64,000 bases of DNA from Deltaproteobacteria bacterium (GTDB taxonomy: Bacteria; Bdellovibrionota_C; UBA2361; J135), in assembly GCA_020635175.1 (NCBI GenBank), contig JACKAH010000004.1, positions 1 through 64,000 of the forward strand. Direction: 5' to 3'. Positions 42,960-51,696 of this stretch are shown here, piece after piece (the first letter of the stretch is position 1; every line of letters starts with the position of its first letter). The notes under the pieces are model-generated. The model was not told where the DNA came from and made no database searches. It saw nothing but the letters and a program-made list of their open reading frames with translations. The translations under genes and the position numbers were made by a program.

Positions 42960-44450
42960 ATGATAAAAGGTGTTTTTCAGGTTCTATTTTCATGCATATG
43001 GGCTTTCCCCTTGTATGCAATTAACACCGTGGAGATAAATGTTGGCCAAGAACTTTCTGCCTTCAATGACCATAGCATTGCCTTTTATGAAGACATAAAT
43101 GTAATAGAGATATTTCATCAAAAAACTCTAATACAAAGTTTACTTGTTCCTGCTGCGTCTAAAGAAACACTTCTTTTTGATTGGGACGGAGATGGGTATA
43201 CAGATATTCTTGTACTAGCCGGAAGTGTCGTTTACCCCTACCTCTGGTCACCAGCAAATAAAAAATACAATCCTGCTGCCAACATAAACGTAGGGCCAGC
43301 AGCATTTATGCGAAAGGGAGATCTAGATGGTGATGGATACGATGATCTAGTATTTGCTTACCACGATGCCCTCCCAACACAAGTGACAGAGTATATCTAT
43401 CAATTTCTTAATACAGAATTTTTTATTGTCTATGCCAATGGAAATACAAAAACAATTAACACGAATGGCAAACCTCTAGATTTGGTAATTGGAGATGTAA
43501 CTGGGGATGGGAAAAATGATTTAATCGTGCCTCAATATGAACTTTTCACTGAAGTAACCTATGAACTAATTTACGGCCCCTGGACTGAGTTTGAAGTTAT
43601 CCATGACATTGTGGTCTGGGTAAATCATGGATCTTTTTTCGAGGGAGTTAATTCAAATTTTTTAAAGAAGTCAAATGGCAAAGAGATTCCTCCCCTGTCC
43701 TATCGTGGACTAGGACTTGCTGATTTTACCTGGAGCGGACAGGAGCTCCCTATCGGCTCATGGTATGCAATAAAGTGGAATCCATATTCGGATCTAAAGC
43801 CGCTTAAATTAGTTGGATTTATGATTCCCGAATCCGACGGATCGATAAAACAAAAAAACCAAGATCTCTTTTACGATGCAGAAACAAAGGTCCAAGAAAA
43901 CACTAGCCCAAGAATTTGGGAATTCAATGGTGATGGCTTTTTGGATGTATTGTTTTGGCATAAGAAGAAACTTTCACTACATCGCTCAAAGCTCAAGAAA
44001 GACACCCTATACTACCCGATTAGTGCTTCTGTGGTACCGAAGGATGTTAAATCACTGGCTCAAGGTGATGTGATTGATTTTGACAACGATGGAATAACAC
44101 AGGAAGTGCTGGTGCCGTATCAAGACAAAAAGAAGAAAGGGCGAATCGATGTTTATTCCGTAAATGGTAGTGGAAAAAAATTCACCAAAGTATCAACAAT
44201 GGGTCTTCAGGGTATCCCAAAGCAAGTGCAAGCGATTCGCCGAGGTGCAATTGTTGGAGCAACTATAAAAGTAGGTCCCTACACCCTTAAGTCGGACGCT
44301 CTAGGAAGAGTACAACTTTTCGGTGTCCCACCTGGCCAATATCAAGTTTCAGCATTTCATCCAAGCATCGGGAATCTAAAATTTCCAGGTGGAGATAATT
44401 CTATTTTGGTAACAGCAGAAGGCGCTCAAGCATATCTAGTTAGTCCATGA
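42960..44450 (+). CDS. Secreted FG-GAP/VCBS-repeat protein with C-terminal regulatory-like domain
   Basis: The 496-residue protein has a signal peptide ending at PLYA. Four FG-GAP-type calcium loops are visible: DWDGDGYTDILVL, GDLDGDGYDDLVFA, GDVTGDGKNDLIVP and EFNGDGFLDVLFW. These repeats form integrin-alpha-like beta-propeller blades. The last 75 residues (ATIKVGPYTLKSDALGRVQL, VPPGQYQVSAFHP) match the carboxypeptidase regulatory-like/prealbumin fold. Adhesion or polysaccharide binding is inferred. The ribosome site GGAGAGAG is right after the attenuator. Its stop lies 14 bp before the tRNA-repeat region. Confidence 0.8.
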   Translation: MIKGVFQVLFSCIWAFPLYAINTVEINVGQELSAFNDHSIAFYEDINVIEIFHQKTLIQSLLVPAASKETLLFDWDGDGYTDILVLAGSVVYPYLWSPANKKYNPAANINVGPAAFMRKGDLDGDGYDDLVFAYHDALPTQVTEYIYQFLNTEFFIVYANGNTKTINTNGKPLDLVIGDVTGDGKNDLIVPQYELFTEVTYELIYGPWTEFEVIHDIVVWVNHGSFFEGVNSNFLKKSNGKEIPPLSYRGLGLADFTWSGQELPIGSWYAIKWNPYSDLKPLKLVGFMIPESDGSIKQKNQDLFYDAETKVQENTSPRIWEFNGDGFLDVLFWHKKKLSLHRSKLKKDTLYYPISASVVPKDVKSLAQGDVIDFDNDGITQEVLVPYQDKKKKGRIDVYSVNGSGKKFTKVSTMGLQGIPKQVQAIRRGAIVGATIKVGPYTLKSDALGRVQLFGVPPGQYQVSAFHPSIGNLKFPGGDNSILVTAEGAQAYLVSP

Positions 44451-44464
44451 GGCTCTTACCAGTG

Positions 44465-44660
44465 GCCCTACGGGCATCAAACGGATTCACAGTATTTTTT
44501 GGTTCGAATCCGGTTCGGAGGTATCTAGTGGAAATACGAGAAAATATGGAGGCCCGAACCGATGCCCTACGGGCATCAAACGGATTCACAGTATTTTTTG
44601 GTTCGAATCCGGTTCGGAGGTATCTAGTGGAAATATGAGAAAATATGGAGGCCCGAACCG
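44465..44660. repeat. Two tandem 99-bp repeats carrying tRNA-Cys 3'-end pieces
   Basis: Copies run 44465-44563 and 44564-44660 with a period of exactly 99 and one visible mismatch (ATACG versus ATATG). Each copy contains a short hairpin (GCCC-TAC-GGGC), a piece of the tRNA T-arm and acceptor in plus orientation (GGTTCGAATCCGGTTCGG), and the tRNA 3' end in minus orientation (TGGAGGCCCGAACC). The second copy runs into the intact tRNA-Cys. Opposed pieces form an 18-bp perfect inverted repeat. This suggests repeated recombination or insertion at the tRNA 3' end. Confidence 0.85.
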
Positions 44661-44722
44661 GATTCGAACCGGTGAATGACGGTTTTGCAAACCGTTGCCT
44701 TAGCCAACTTGGCTATCGGGCC
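44646..44722 (-). tRNA. tRNA-Cys (anticodon GCA)
   Basis: Read on the minus strand, the cloverleaf folds completely: acceptor GGCCCGA with TCGGGCC, D-arm GCCA...TGGC, anticodon stem ACGGT with ACCGT around loop TTGCAAA (anticodon GCA), variable loop CATTC and T-arm ACCGG-TTCGAAT-CCGGT. The discriminator is U73, the cysteine identity element, and CCA is encoded (44646-44648). It is the only intact copy in a locus of broken ones. Confidence 0.96.
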
Positions 44723-44766
44723 AGATGATGAACACTAACTCTAGTAAAATTATCAACAAGAATAAA

Positions 44767-44881
44767 GGCCCGAACTGGATATTTCCGAGGGAAATATCCC
44801 ACCGGATTTACAGTATTATTTAAACTGGGGATGAATGACGGTTTTGCAAACCGTTGCCTTAGCCAACTTGGCTATCGGGCC
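44767..44881 (-). pseudogene. Broken tRNA-Cys copy with an inserted hairpin in the T-arm
   Basis: From 44881 (minus strand) the first 49 bases are identical to the intact tRNA-Cys through the anticodon arm. The T-arm is replaced by about 45 extra bases, which include a hairpin (GATATTTCC-GAG-GGAAATATC) before the acceptor end TTCGGGCC. No CCA follows. The spacers after this copy and after the intact one are near-identical, giving a tandem period of about 159 bp. A third remnant, GGCCCGAA, is at 44927-44934. Confidence 0.88.
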
Positions 44882-44980
44882 GGATAATGAGCACTAACTT
44901 TAGTAAAAATATTAGCAAGAATAAAGGCCCGAAGAACAATTTTTAGGCAAAATAGTTCATATAATTCAATATACTAACCA

Positions 44981-45958
44981 TCAAGCTGCTTTAAGCTTAG
45001 CATCAAGCGCTGCAAGTGCAGTTACTGCAGGTTTTATATCAACTGACATCAACCAGCCAGAATTCTGAGAGGCACCATCAAAGCGACCAGTACCGGCTTC
45101 AAATCTTGTTTCAATGAAACTCGTCGGTATAGTGACAACCAATTCATTGCCTTCTACAGCAACCGAAAGCCTCTTCGCACCTGAATGAAAAGTGTGACAT
45201 AGATCTGCGGGATGCCGACCCATACGACACTCTATTCGACCAATACAAGATGAATGAAGATCTACGGAATCTCGAAGGGCTTTTAATGTAGTAGCGTCTT
45301 CAATTCCATCAGGTATTTCGCCAAAAAGTGGTATTCTCACCTCTTCAAATGATTGAGGCTCAACGACTCTAAAGATCTTTGACGTTTCAGTTGAACCTGC
45401 GATGGGCCTTTCCTCACACGCTACTTGCAAAAACGAGCTCTTTCCCCCAACAGTTTCAAATCTATTACTTTGATGAACAATCGCTGATAGACGCTCTAAT
45501 CTTTCGCTCGGTGTTATGAAATTCTCAGAGGCATGTGAAATCTGCTCAACTGCCATTGAGTATAGTTCTGTTGCTCTTGCTTCAACTTCAGCATCTATTT
45601 CTAGCAGTTCAGGGGGTTTTATAACGGGAAACTCCTCCTGATAATTGATAGGTGCTGGTTTCTCTGCTTTTTCCAAACAGACCCTACCATTCAAATCTGT
45701 CCCAAAAAAGTAGTTAACTCCACGGTAATATATCCTAGCAACCTCTTCCACCTGAGGAGACCCGTCTCTCGATGAAACTTCTGATAATTCTAAATCGTCT
45801 TGGCTAGTTGAAAAAGTAATCTCAATGATATTACCTTCTCTATCGTAAAGATGAACACTTCGTAACTCTTGTTCGGTAACTTCTTGAAATGCAGAATTTG
45901 CTTTTGCTCTAAAATCAGGGTGATTAATAGACTGAACGGGATCATGGATAGTTGGCAT
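44981..45958 (-). CDS. Hypothetical protein, 325 residues
   Basis: I choose the ATG at 45958, which follows a strong GGAGG; the open frame starts 15 codons upstream. No signal peptide or transmembrane segment is seen. Beta-rich halves (LYDREGNIIEITFSTSQDDL, VARIYYRGVNYFFGTDL) flank a central helical part (EARATELYSMAVEQIS). Near the C-terminus, CIGRIECRMGRHPADLCH has three Cys and a His that could bind a metal. No family is recognised. It lies downstream of xseB on the same strand, 168 bp away, and separate transcription is likely. Confidence 0.6.
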   Translation of the reverse strand: MPTIHDPVQSINHPDFRAKANSAFQEVTEQELRSVHLYDREGNIIEITFSTSQDDLELSEVSSRDGSPQVEEVARIYYRGVNYFFGTDLNGRVCLEKAEKPAPINYQEEFPVIKPPELLEIDAEVEARATELYSMAVEQISHASENFITPSERLERLSAIVHQSNRFETVGGKSSFLQVACEERPIAGSTETSKIFRVVEPQSFEEVRIPLFGEIPDGIEDATTLKALRDSVDLHSSCIGRIECRMGRHPADLCHTFHSGAKRLSVAVEGNELVVTIPTSFIETRFEAGTGRFDGASQNSGWLMSVDIKPAVTALAALDAKLKAA

Positions 45959-46125
45959 TGGTGCCTCCTCAATATCTGAAAAGTTATTGAGCCCTTGGAC
46001 CAACTATAACCAACACATAATTCTGTTATGATAGTTCAAGCAGTAACGTAACACAACAAAACCTCGATTAAGGTAAGAGATATCTATGAATTTTTCGTAT
46101 ACTCAACTCTGATTAATGTTGGAAT

Positions 46126-46395
46126 CTAGCTATCCTTTTCTATTAGCTCCCCACTAGAGTTCTCTTGTAATATCTTAAGCTTAGCTTCAGCCTGGGATAA
46201 CATTCCCCTGAGGTGAGTTACCAAATTAGAGGCTAATTCATAGGAATCAATTGAATCAGAAAGCGGCATTGTGCCAGATTCAACATCTCCAACTAACTGC
46301 TCAAGCGTCTCTAAAGCCTCTTCAAAGCTTAGCTTCGAAATAGCTTTAGTAACATCCTTACTCTTTAACAATGCTTCTATGTTTACTTCACTCAT
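46126..46395 (-). CDS. xseB: Exodeoxyribonuclease VII small subunit
   Basis: An 89-residue, entirely helical protein with the XseB core LSFEEALETLEQLVGDVESG and a second helix ending in SQAEAKLKILQ. It forms the multimeric small subunit that wraps XseA, together degrading single-stranded DNA to oligonucleotides. It overlaps the end of xseA by one base, so the pair is translationally coupled in the order xseA-xseB. The ATG follows AGAGGAGTTCATA. Confidence 0.93.
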   Translation of the reverse strand: MSEVNIEALLKSKDVTKAISKLSFEEALETLEQLVGDVESGTMPLSDSIDSYELASNLVTHLRGMLSQAEAKLKILQENSSGELIEKDS

Positions 46396-47735
46396 TATGA
46401 ACTCCTCTTTTCTAAAACTTTCGTACTCAATTCGCCATTATAAAGCTTGATATCTAAGGTATCTCCAGCTGATACCTGATCAGCGTTAGAAACAATTTCT
46501 CCACCACTTTGCACGATACTAAATCCACGCTTCATCACGCTCTTTGGATTCACACTCTCTAATCTAGCAGCTAAGTTCTCAAGCTTGGATTGTTTTGTCT
46601 GTAAATCACGTTGAAATAAATAAAGCATCTCTTTTTGCTTACTTAATATAAGATGCTCTGCTTTTTGAGATTTATACTTAGCAGCACTTACAAAGCGCTC
46701 AATTAATAAGTGCACTCTTGACTCGGCAGCACCTAAAACATTCTCAGGCCTTAATCCTTTTACCCGGCTGGCAAGAGCCCTAAGTATTAAAACCCTTTTC
46801 TCCAAAGAAGACTTAAAGACTCTTTCTAATAACGATTGCTTCTCATCAACAAGCTGCCAAAGCGGAGTTAACCAACGATCAAATATAGAAATACGCGCAA
46901 AAAGTTCATCTACTCTTTTTACCAATTCAGCTCTCTTTGGCACCACCATCTCAGCCGCTGCTGTCGGTGTTGGGGCACGCTTATCAGCAGCATAATCCGT
47001 TAGGGCCACATCAACCTCATGCCCAACACCGGAGACAATTGGAATCTTTGAGGCAAAAACCGCACGAACTAAAAGCTCTTCATTGAAAGCCCACAAATCT
47101 TCTAATGAACCACCACCACGGCCGATGATAATTACGTCAACTAATTGCGATCGATTTAACAGCTTAATCCCATGGGCTATCTCCTCTGCGGCTCCCTTAC
47201 CCTGAACTTTAACTGGAACAAGATAAACCGGCATAGAAGGCATACGCTCTTTAATCTTAACCATGATGTCTTTAATCACGGCACCACTTCCAGAAGTAAC
47301 AACTCCTACAGCTTTAGGTAAAAATGGAAGCTCCCTCTTTCTCTCTTGATCAAATAATCCCTCTGCTTGTAGCTTCTTTTGTAGCTCCAAATACTTCTGC
47401 TGCAACAACCCCTCACCGGCAGGTAAGATCTTTTTTACAATAATCTGAAATCTACCAGATACAGGATAAAGAGTTGGGTTACCAAAGGCGTACACAAACA
47501 TCCCATCCTCTAACTTGAAATCCAATTTAGAAGCAACACCACGCCAAATGACACACGCCACCTGAGAATGTTCATCCTTTAAGTTAAAATAGATGTGACC
47601 GCTTTTAGGTTTTGAGAGCCCAGAGACCTCTCCTTCAAAAGCTAAACGGGGAAACTGCTCCTCGAGCGCATCCCGCAACATTGTATTGAGCTGGGTTACG
47701 GATAGATACTGTTCTTTTGTTACGGCTTGAGGCAT
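46395..47735 (-). CDS. xseA: Exodeoxyribonuclease VII large subunit
   Basis: The 446-residue nuclease subunit starts with an OB-fold DNA-binding domain (about 8-105, including GHIYFNLKDEHSQVACVIW). The catalytic domain follows with TSGSGAVIKDI, GRGGGSLEDLWAFNEE, SGVGHEVDVALTDYAADKRAPTPTAAAE and a long helical C-terminal arm. It acts in DNA repair and mismatch processing with XseB. The length is typical. It lies divergent from the zinc-ribbon membrane protein gene, with 144 bp between. Confidence 0.95.
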   Translation of the reverse strand: MPQAVTKEQYLSVTQLNTMLRDALEEQFPRLAFEGEVSGLSKPKSGHIYFNLKDEHSQVACVIWRGVASKLDFKLEDGMFVYAFGNPTLYPVSGRFQIIVKKILPAGEGLLQQKYLELQKKLQAEGLFDQERKRELPFLPKAVGVVTSGSGAVIKDIMVKIKERMPSMPVYLVPVKVQGKGAAEEIAHGIKLLNRSQLVDVIIIGRGGGSLEDLWAFNEELLVRAVFASKIPIVSGVGHEVDVALTDYAADKRAPTPTAAAEMVVPKRAELVKRVDELFARISIFDRWLTPLWQLVDEKQSLLERVFKSSLEKRVLILRALASRVKGLRPENVLGAAESRVHLLIERFVSAAKYKSQKAEHLILSKQKEMLYLFQRDLQTKQSKLENLAARLESVNPKSVMKRGFSIVQSGGEIVSNADQVSAGDTLDIKLYNGELSTKVLEKRSS

Positions 47736-47879
47736 TCAGTTTTTATAGCAGATTAGTTCTACACCTCACACCTTCTAGGGAGCGGAGGCGCAGCTTTGAG
47801 GAATAGCCATATAAATCAGCCAGTTAGCAACAAGAAACAAAGCGACAATTAGCCTTAAATTGCTAATAATATTAGATAT

Positions 47880-48977
47880 ATGGATGTAAAAGGTTTTATC
47901 AAAGCATACCAGATTGCAGTTGATGTTGCTGAAAAGCTGAAGAAGCGTGAAGGTGAGCTCAAGCAAGCTGAAAAGAATTTAGAAGCTCGACCACTTCCTA
48001 CTCAAAAGAAAGATCTAAATCCTCACAAATTTGAGTTTACTGATACAAGATTCAAAGAGCTGCTTGATGAAAAATCATTTCAAAAATTATATGACAAGCA
48101 TAGCAAGCAGGAGAAAAAAGAGCCCTCCAAACCTGCTCTAAGAATTAAAACAACTTCAAATCACCTACTTCCTATCCGTGCTGTTAAACACAAGAGTAGT
48201 GATTCAATCAGAGCTGCAACCCATATCTGGAACTATCTATTTCTATCGCTACCACTGGATGTTGCTCTATTCTATCTTCTCAAGAATTACTTCGATGTTA
48301 CTTTTATAAACGCAAAAGGCTGCGAATATATCTTTATCATGCTCTTGATTGTCGCAGGTATTTTTGCAAGCTTTAAAAACTATACGCTAACTTATTTGAT
48401 GCTTAAAAACTTACAGCGTAAGTTTATTAACATTAAAAATTCAAAATATTATTTACCTGCAGCACTATTACTAGCGATGCTGCCGATACTGCATCTCTTT
48501 GTTCAGGCACTATCTCTAAAAAATTTAGGGATGATCCTACTAGGCGTCATTGTTGTATCAACTGGAATGTACGGTAATTATAAGCAGGTAAAACAGGACC
48601 AAAAGAAACATCTCAACCAAAATAGCGATAAAGTTAACTGGTTAGAGCAGATAAATAGAGAAATCTACATTATCTCCCTTATCCCAATTGTTGCATCTCG
48701 CCTAATCTCTCTAATCGGAGTTGCAATTGTGCTTAGCACTCAATCTAACTCAGCACAGTATGCAGTTTATCTTACGACCGCGATTCTTTTACTTTACTAC
48801 TTTCGTCCTAGAACTGAGCTTTATGTAATGCATTGTAAGAGATGCTCAGTTTGGACTTCAATTGCGCTATACTATGAAGGATTCTGTCCAGTCTGTATGA
48901 GAGAGGAATTCACAGTAAAAGAAAAGGATTTGACAACAAAGGTAGACGAACTAGAACCTATTGCTGCTCAGCAATAA
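47880..48977 (+). CDS. Polytopic membrane protein with C-terminal zinc ribbon
   Basis: The 365-residue protein has a charged, coiled-coil-like N-terminal 110 residues, five to six hydrophobic segments (about 120-310), and a C-terminal treble-clef, CKRC...CPVC, spaced 17 residues apart. No family is recognised. An extended -10 (TGC-TAATAAT) precedes the ATG by about ten bases and no ribosome site is visible, so a near-leaderless mRNA is possible. The gene is convergent with hutI and overlaps its 3' end by 20 bp. Confidence 0.7.
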   Translation: MDVKGFIKAYQIAVDVAEKLKKREGELKQAEKNLEARPLPTQKKDLNPHKFEFTDTRFKELLDEKSFQKLYDKHSKQEKKEPSKPALRIKTTSNHLLPIRAVKHKSSDSIRAATHIWNYLFLSLPLDVALFYLLKNYFDVTFINAKGCEYIFIMLLIVAGIFASFKNYTLTYLMLKNLQRKFINIKNSKYYLPAALLLAMLPILHLFVQALSLKNLGMILLGVIVVSTGMYGNYKQVKQDQKKHLNQNSDKVNWLEQINREIYIISLIPIVASRLISLIGVAIVLSTQSNSAQYAVYLTTAILLLYYFRPRTELYVMHCKRCSVWTSIALYYEGFCPVCMREEFTVKEKDLTTKVDELEPIAAQQ

Positions 48978-50181
48978 CAATACCTTCCTTAAAGACTTTC
49001 AGCGCTTGGTTTGCCTGAAAATTATAGATCCACTGATTTACGCTTGGAGCATCTATTACAACAAAGTCAGCTCTCTTTCCGGCCTGGATTGATCCGATTA
49101 AAGAGCCCCGATCTACAGCTTGCGCTGCATAAGCTGTAGCACCTTTAAGCGATTCCTCCGGTGTCATTCGATTAAGCGTGCATGCAAGTAACATTGCCAA
49201 AGGCAGATGAAAACTCGGAGCAGAGCCCGGATTAAAATCTGTTGCAACAGCTACGGGTACATCCTTATCTATAAATCTACGTGCATTAAGTGGTGTTTCA
49301 AAAGTATACATCGAAGCTAGCGGCAATGTTACAGCAACAACCTCAGCCTCTTTCATCAGTAAAATACCTTCATCTGAGGCGTGCTCTAGATGATCTGCAC
49401 TTATCGCGCCAAGCTCTGCAGCTAACGCAGCCCCTGCTCCGTCTGATAATTGATCAACATGGAGCTTTGGTATTAATTCATATTCATCGGCAGCTTCGAT
49501 TACTAAACGAGCCTCATCTGCCGAAAAAGCACCCTTTTCAACAAAGATATCGCAAAACTCTGCAAGCCCCTCTTCTGCAATAGCAGGAAGCATCTCGTTG
49601 ATTAAAAGATCGATATAGTTTTCTCGCTTATCTTTATACTCAGCAGGGACAAGATGAGCACCGAGAAACGTAGGAACAATTGAAACAGGCTGCAACTCAC
49701 CTAACGTTCTATAAACTCTAAGCAGTTTAAGTTCGGCCTCAAGCTCTAAACCATACCCGCTCTTAGCCTCAATTGTAGTAACACCAAGTTTTGCAATCTT
49801 GCTTAAATGACCCAAGCATTTCTCAACTAACTCCTGCTCACTTGCACTACGTGTATGCTCAACAGTAGAGCTAATCCCACCTCCAGCTTGCTGAATCTCT
49901 AAGTAACTCTTACCAAGAACTCTCATCTGAAATTCATCGGCACGCCAAGCGCCAAAGGCTAAGTGTGTATGACAATCAATCAACCCAGGTATTACAAGTT
50001 TTCCTTCAGCATTAAACTCCTGCTCGGATTTATACTGCTCAGGTAATTTAGATTCTTCGCCAACCCAGACTATAGTATCGCCATCCCATGCAATTGCGGC
50101 AGATTCTATACAGTAGATATCAGCCTGATTTCCCTTATCTCTACAGGTTGCAAGCTGGCCTATATTTTTTAAGACGGGCAT
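48958..50181 (-). CDS. hutI: Imidazolonepropionase
   Basis: The third step of histidine breakdown: it opens imidazolone propionate to formiminoglutamate. This 407-residue amidohydrolase carries the metal-binding DCHTHLAFGAWRADEF, GGGISSTVEHTRSA and the C-terminal ATDFNPGSAP with the catalytic Asp. Its ATG shares a base with the hutH stop (TAATG), so translation is coupled. The 3' end overlaps the convergent membrane-protein gene by 20 bp. Confidence 0.95.
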   Translation of the reverse strand: MPVLKNIGQLATCRDKGNQADIYCIESAAIAWDGDTIVWVGEESKLPEQYKSEQEFNAEGKLVIPGLIDCHTHLAFGAWRADEFQMRVLGKSYLEIQQAGGGISSTVEHTRSASEQELVEKCLGHLSKIAKLGVTTIEAKSGYGLELEAELKLLRVYRTLGELQPVSIVPTFLGAHLVPAEYKDKRENYIDLLINEMLPAIAEEGLAEFCDIFVEKGAFSADEARLVIEAADEYELIPKLHVDQLSDGAGAALAAELGAISADHLEHASDEGILLMKEAEVVAVTLPLASMYTFETPLNARRFIDKDVPVAVATDFNPGSAPSFHLPLAMLLACTLNRMTPEESLKGATAYAAQAVDRGSLIGSIQAGKRADFVVIDAPSVNQWIYNFQANQALKVFKEGIVIAEQQ

Positions 50182-51686
50182 TAAGCGAGTTCTCCGACCT
50201 CTGCTTCAACTGCTTTTAGAAGACTGGATTTCTGCATTAACGAACGACAAGCATCGATACTATCTCCAAAATAATCATCTCTATCTCTGTGCGCAGCGAT
50301 TTCTCGTATGCACTGATGAGCTTTCTGAACACCTCTCCCCGGTTTTAGCGGAGTTCTAAAATCCAGTGCCTGTGCGGATGTTAGAGCTTCAATTGATAGT
50401 ACGTTTTCAACATTATTAAAAATTCGATAAAGCTTGTGGGCAGAGATGCTTCCCATACTGACATGATCTTCCTGTCCTAAACATGAAGGAATGGAGTCTA
50501 CTGAAGCTGGATGACATAAAACTTTATTTTCCGAGACTAACGACGCGGCTGTGTACTGTGGTATCATAAAGCCTGAGTTAACACCCGTATCGTCGAGTAA
50601 GAGCTTTGGTAAATCTCCGATTCCTTTTAGTAGAAGATAAATTCTACGCTCGGAAATATTAGCCATCTCTGCTAATGCAATCGCTGCAAAATCAAGCGCA
50701 AACGCTATTGGCTGCCCATGAAAGTTTCCACCGCTTACGATATCTCCTTCTTCACATACTATTGGGTTATCCGTAACGGAGTTAATCTCAGTTTCAACTA
50801 CTCTTAACGCGTGAGCAATTGTATCACGACATGCTCCATGTACTTGTGGGATACATCGAACTGAATACGGATCTTGAACTCGGGTAAAGATCTTCTCAGA
50901 TGCTAAGATCTCGCTATCTGCAAGCAATTTTCTAAAGTTATCCGCTACAGCTGTCTGTCCAGGATGAGGACGAAGCAGATGAATACGGGCATCAAACGGA
51001 CTCATGCTGCCTTTAATCGCATCGAGCGTCATGGCTGAAATGATATCAAACTGCTTTAAAAGCCTAATTGCTCGAGTTAAAACATAGCTTCCATATGCAC
51101 CCATCATCTGAGTACCGTTACACAAAGCTAATCCATCTTTTGGTTGAAGCTTAATTGGCTCAAGTGATAACTTCTCGTAAACTTCAGAAGTTCTAATTGT
51201 AGTGGAACCATCCTCTGACCAAAAAGATCCCATACCGAGTAAAGGTAAAGAAAGATGAGCTAACGGTGCTAAATCGCCAGAAGCACCCAAGCTTCCTTGC
51301 GAAGGAACTGCAGGAACAAGATCATTTTCAGCAAAGAAAACTAATCGCTTAAAAACTTCTTCTGATATCCCAGAATAGCCGAGAGAGAGTCCGTGAATCT
51401 TCAATTGCAACATCACTCTAGAGATATCTTTTGGAATTAACTCTCCAACTCCAACTGAGTGACTTACTATAATATTATACTGTAACTGTTCTAACTCTTT
51501 TGGACTAATCTTCTTGGAGGCTAAAGCTCCAAACCCAGTATTGATCCCGTAATAAGAATTACCGTCCTTTAAAAGTTCATCAACTATTTTTCGAGATCTA
51601 TTCACATGCTCAGAGCTAGAGGAAAGAGATTTCACTCTGGCTGAAAGATCGGATTCGAGGTTTGCTATTCTAATATGGTCTGACAT
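50181..51686 (-). CDS. hutH: Histidine ammonia-lyase
   Basis: It deaminates histidine to urocanate using a self-made MIO cofactor. The Ala-Ser-Gly triad is at 135-137 in GSLGASGDLAPLAHL. Other family marks are YYGINTGFGALA near the N-terminus and SVTDNPIV (residue about 305) with GNFHGQPIAFALD. The 501-residue length is standard. The stop overlaps the hutI start, and hutU ends 10 bp upstream, so hutU-hutH-hutI is one operon. Confidence 0.96.
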   Translation of the reverse strand: MSDHIRIANLESDLSARVKSLSSSSEHVNRSRKIVDELLKDGNSYYGINTGFGALASKKISPKELEQLQYNIIVSHSVGVGELIPKDISRVMLQLKIHGLSLGYSGISEEVFKRLVFFAENDLVPAVPSQGSLGASGDLAPLAHLSLPLLGMGSFWSEDGSTTIRTSEVYEKLSLEPIKLQPKDGLALCNGTQMMGAYGSYVLTRAIRLLKQFDIISAMTLDAIKGSMSPFDARIHLLRPHPGQTAVADNFRKLLADSEILASEKIFTRVQDPYSVRCIPQVHGACRDTIAHALRVVETEINSVTDNPIVCEEGDIVSGGNFHGQPIAFALDFAAIALAEMANISERRIYLLLKGIGDLPKLLLDDTGVNSGFMIPQYTAASLVSENKVLCHPASVDSIPSCLGQEDHVSMGSISAHKLYRIFNNVENVLSIEALTSAQALDFRTPLKPGRGVQKAHQCIREIAAHRDRDDYFGDSIDACRSLMQKSSLLKAVEAEVGELA

Positions 51687-51696
51687 AGCCCAAATA

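Noticed and set aside
44447..44638. A 63-codon open frame starting just before the FG-GAP stop
   Set aside because: It is made of the tandem 99-bp repeat read twice (the same 28-residue text appears twice) and has no ribosome site. It is a by-product of the repeat.
44465..44660. CRISPR-like array in the tRNA region
   Set aside because: There are only two 99-bp units, adjacent without unique spacers, and they consist of tRNA pieces. No cas genes are present.
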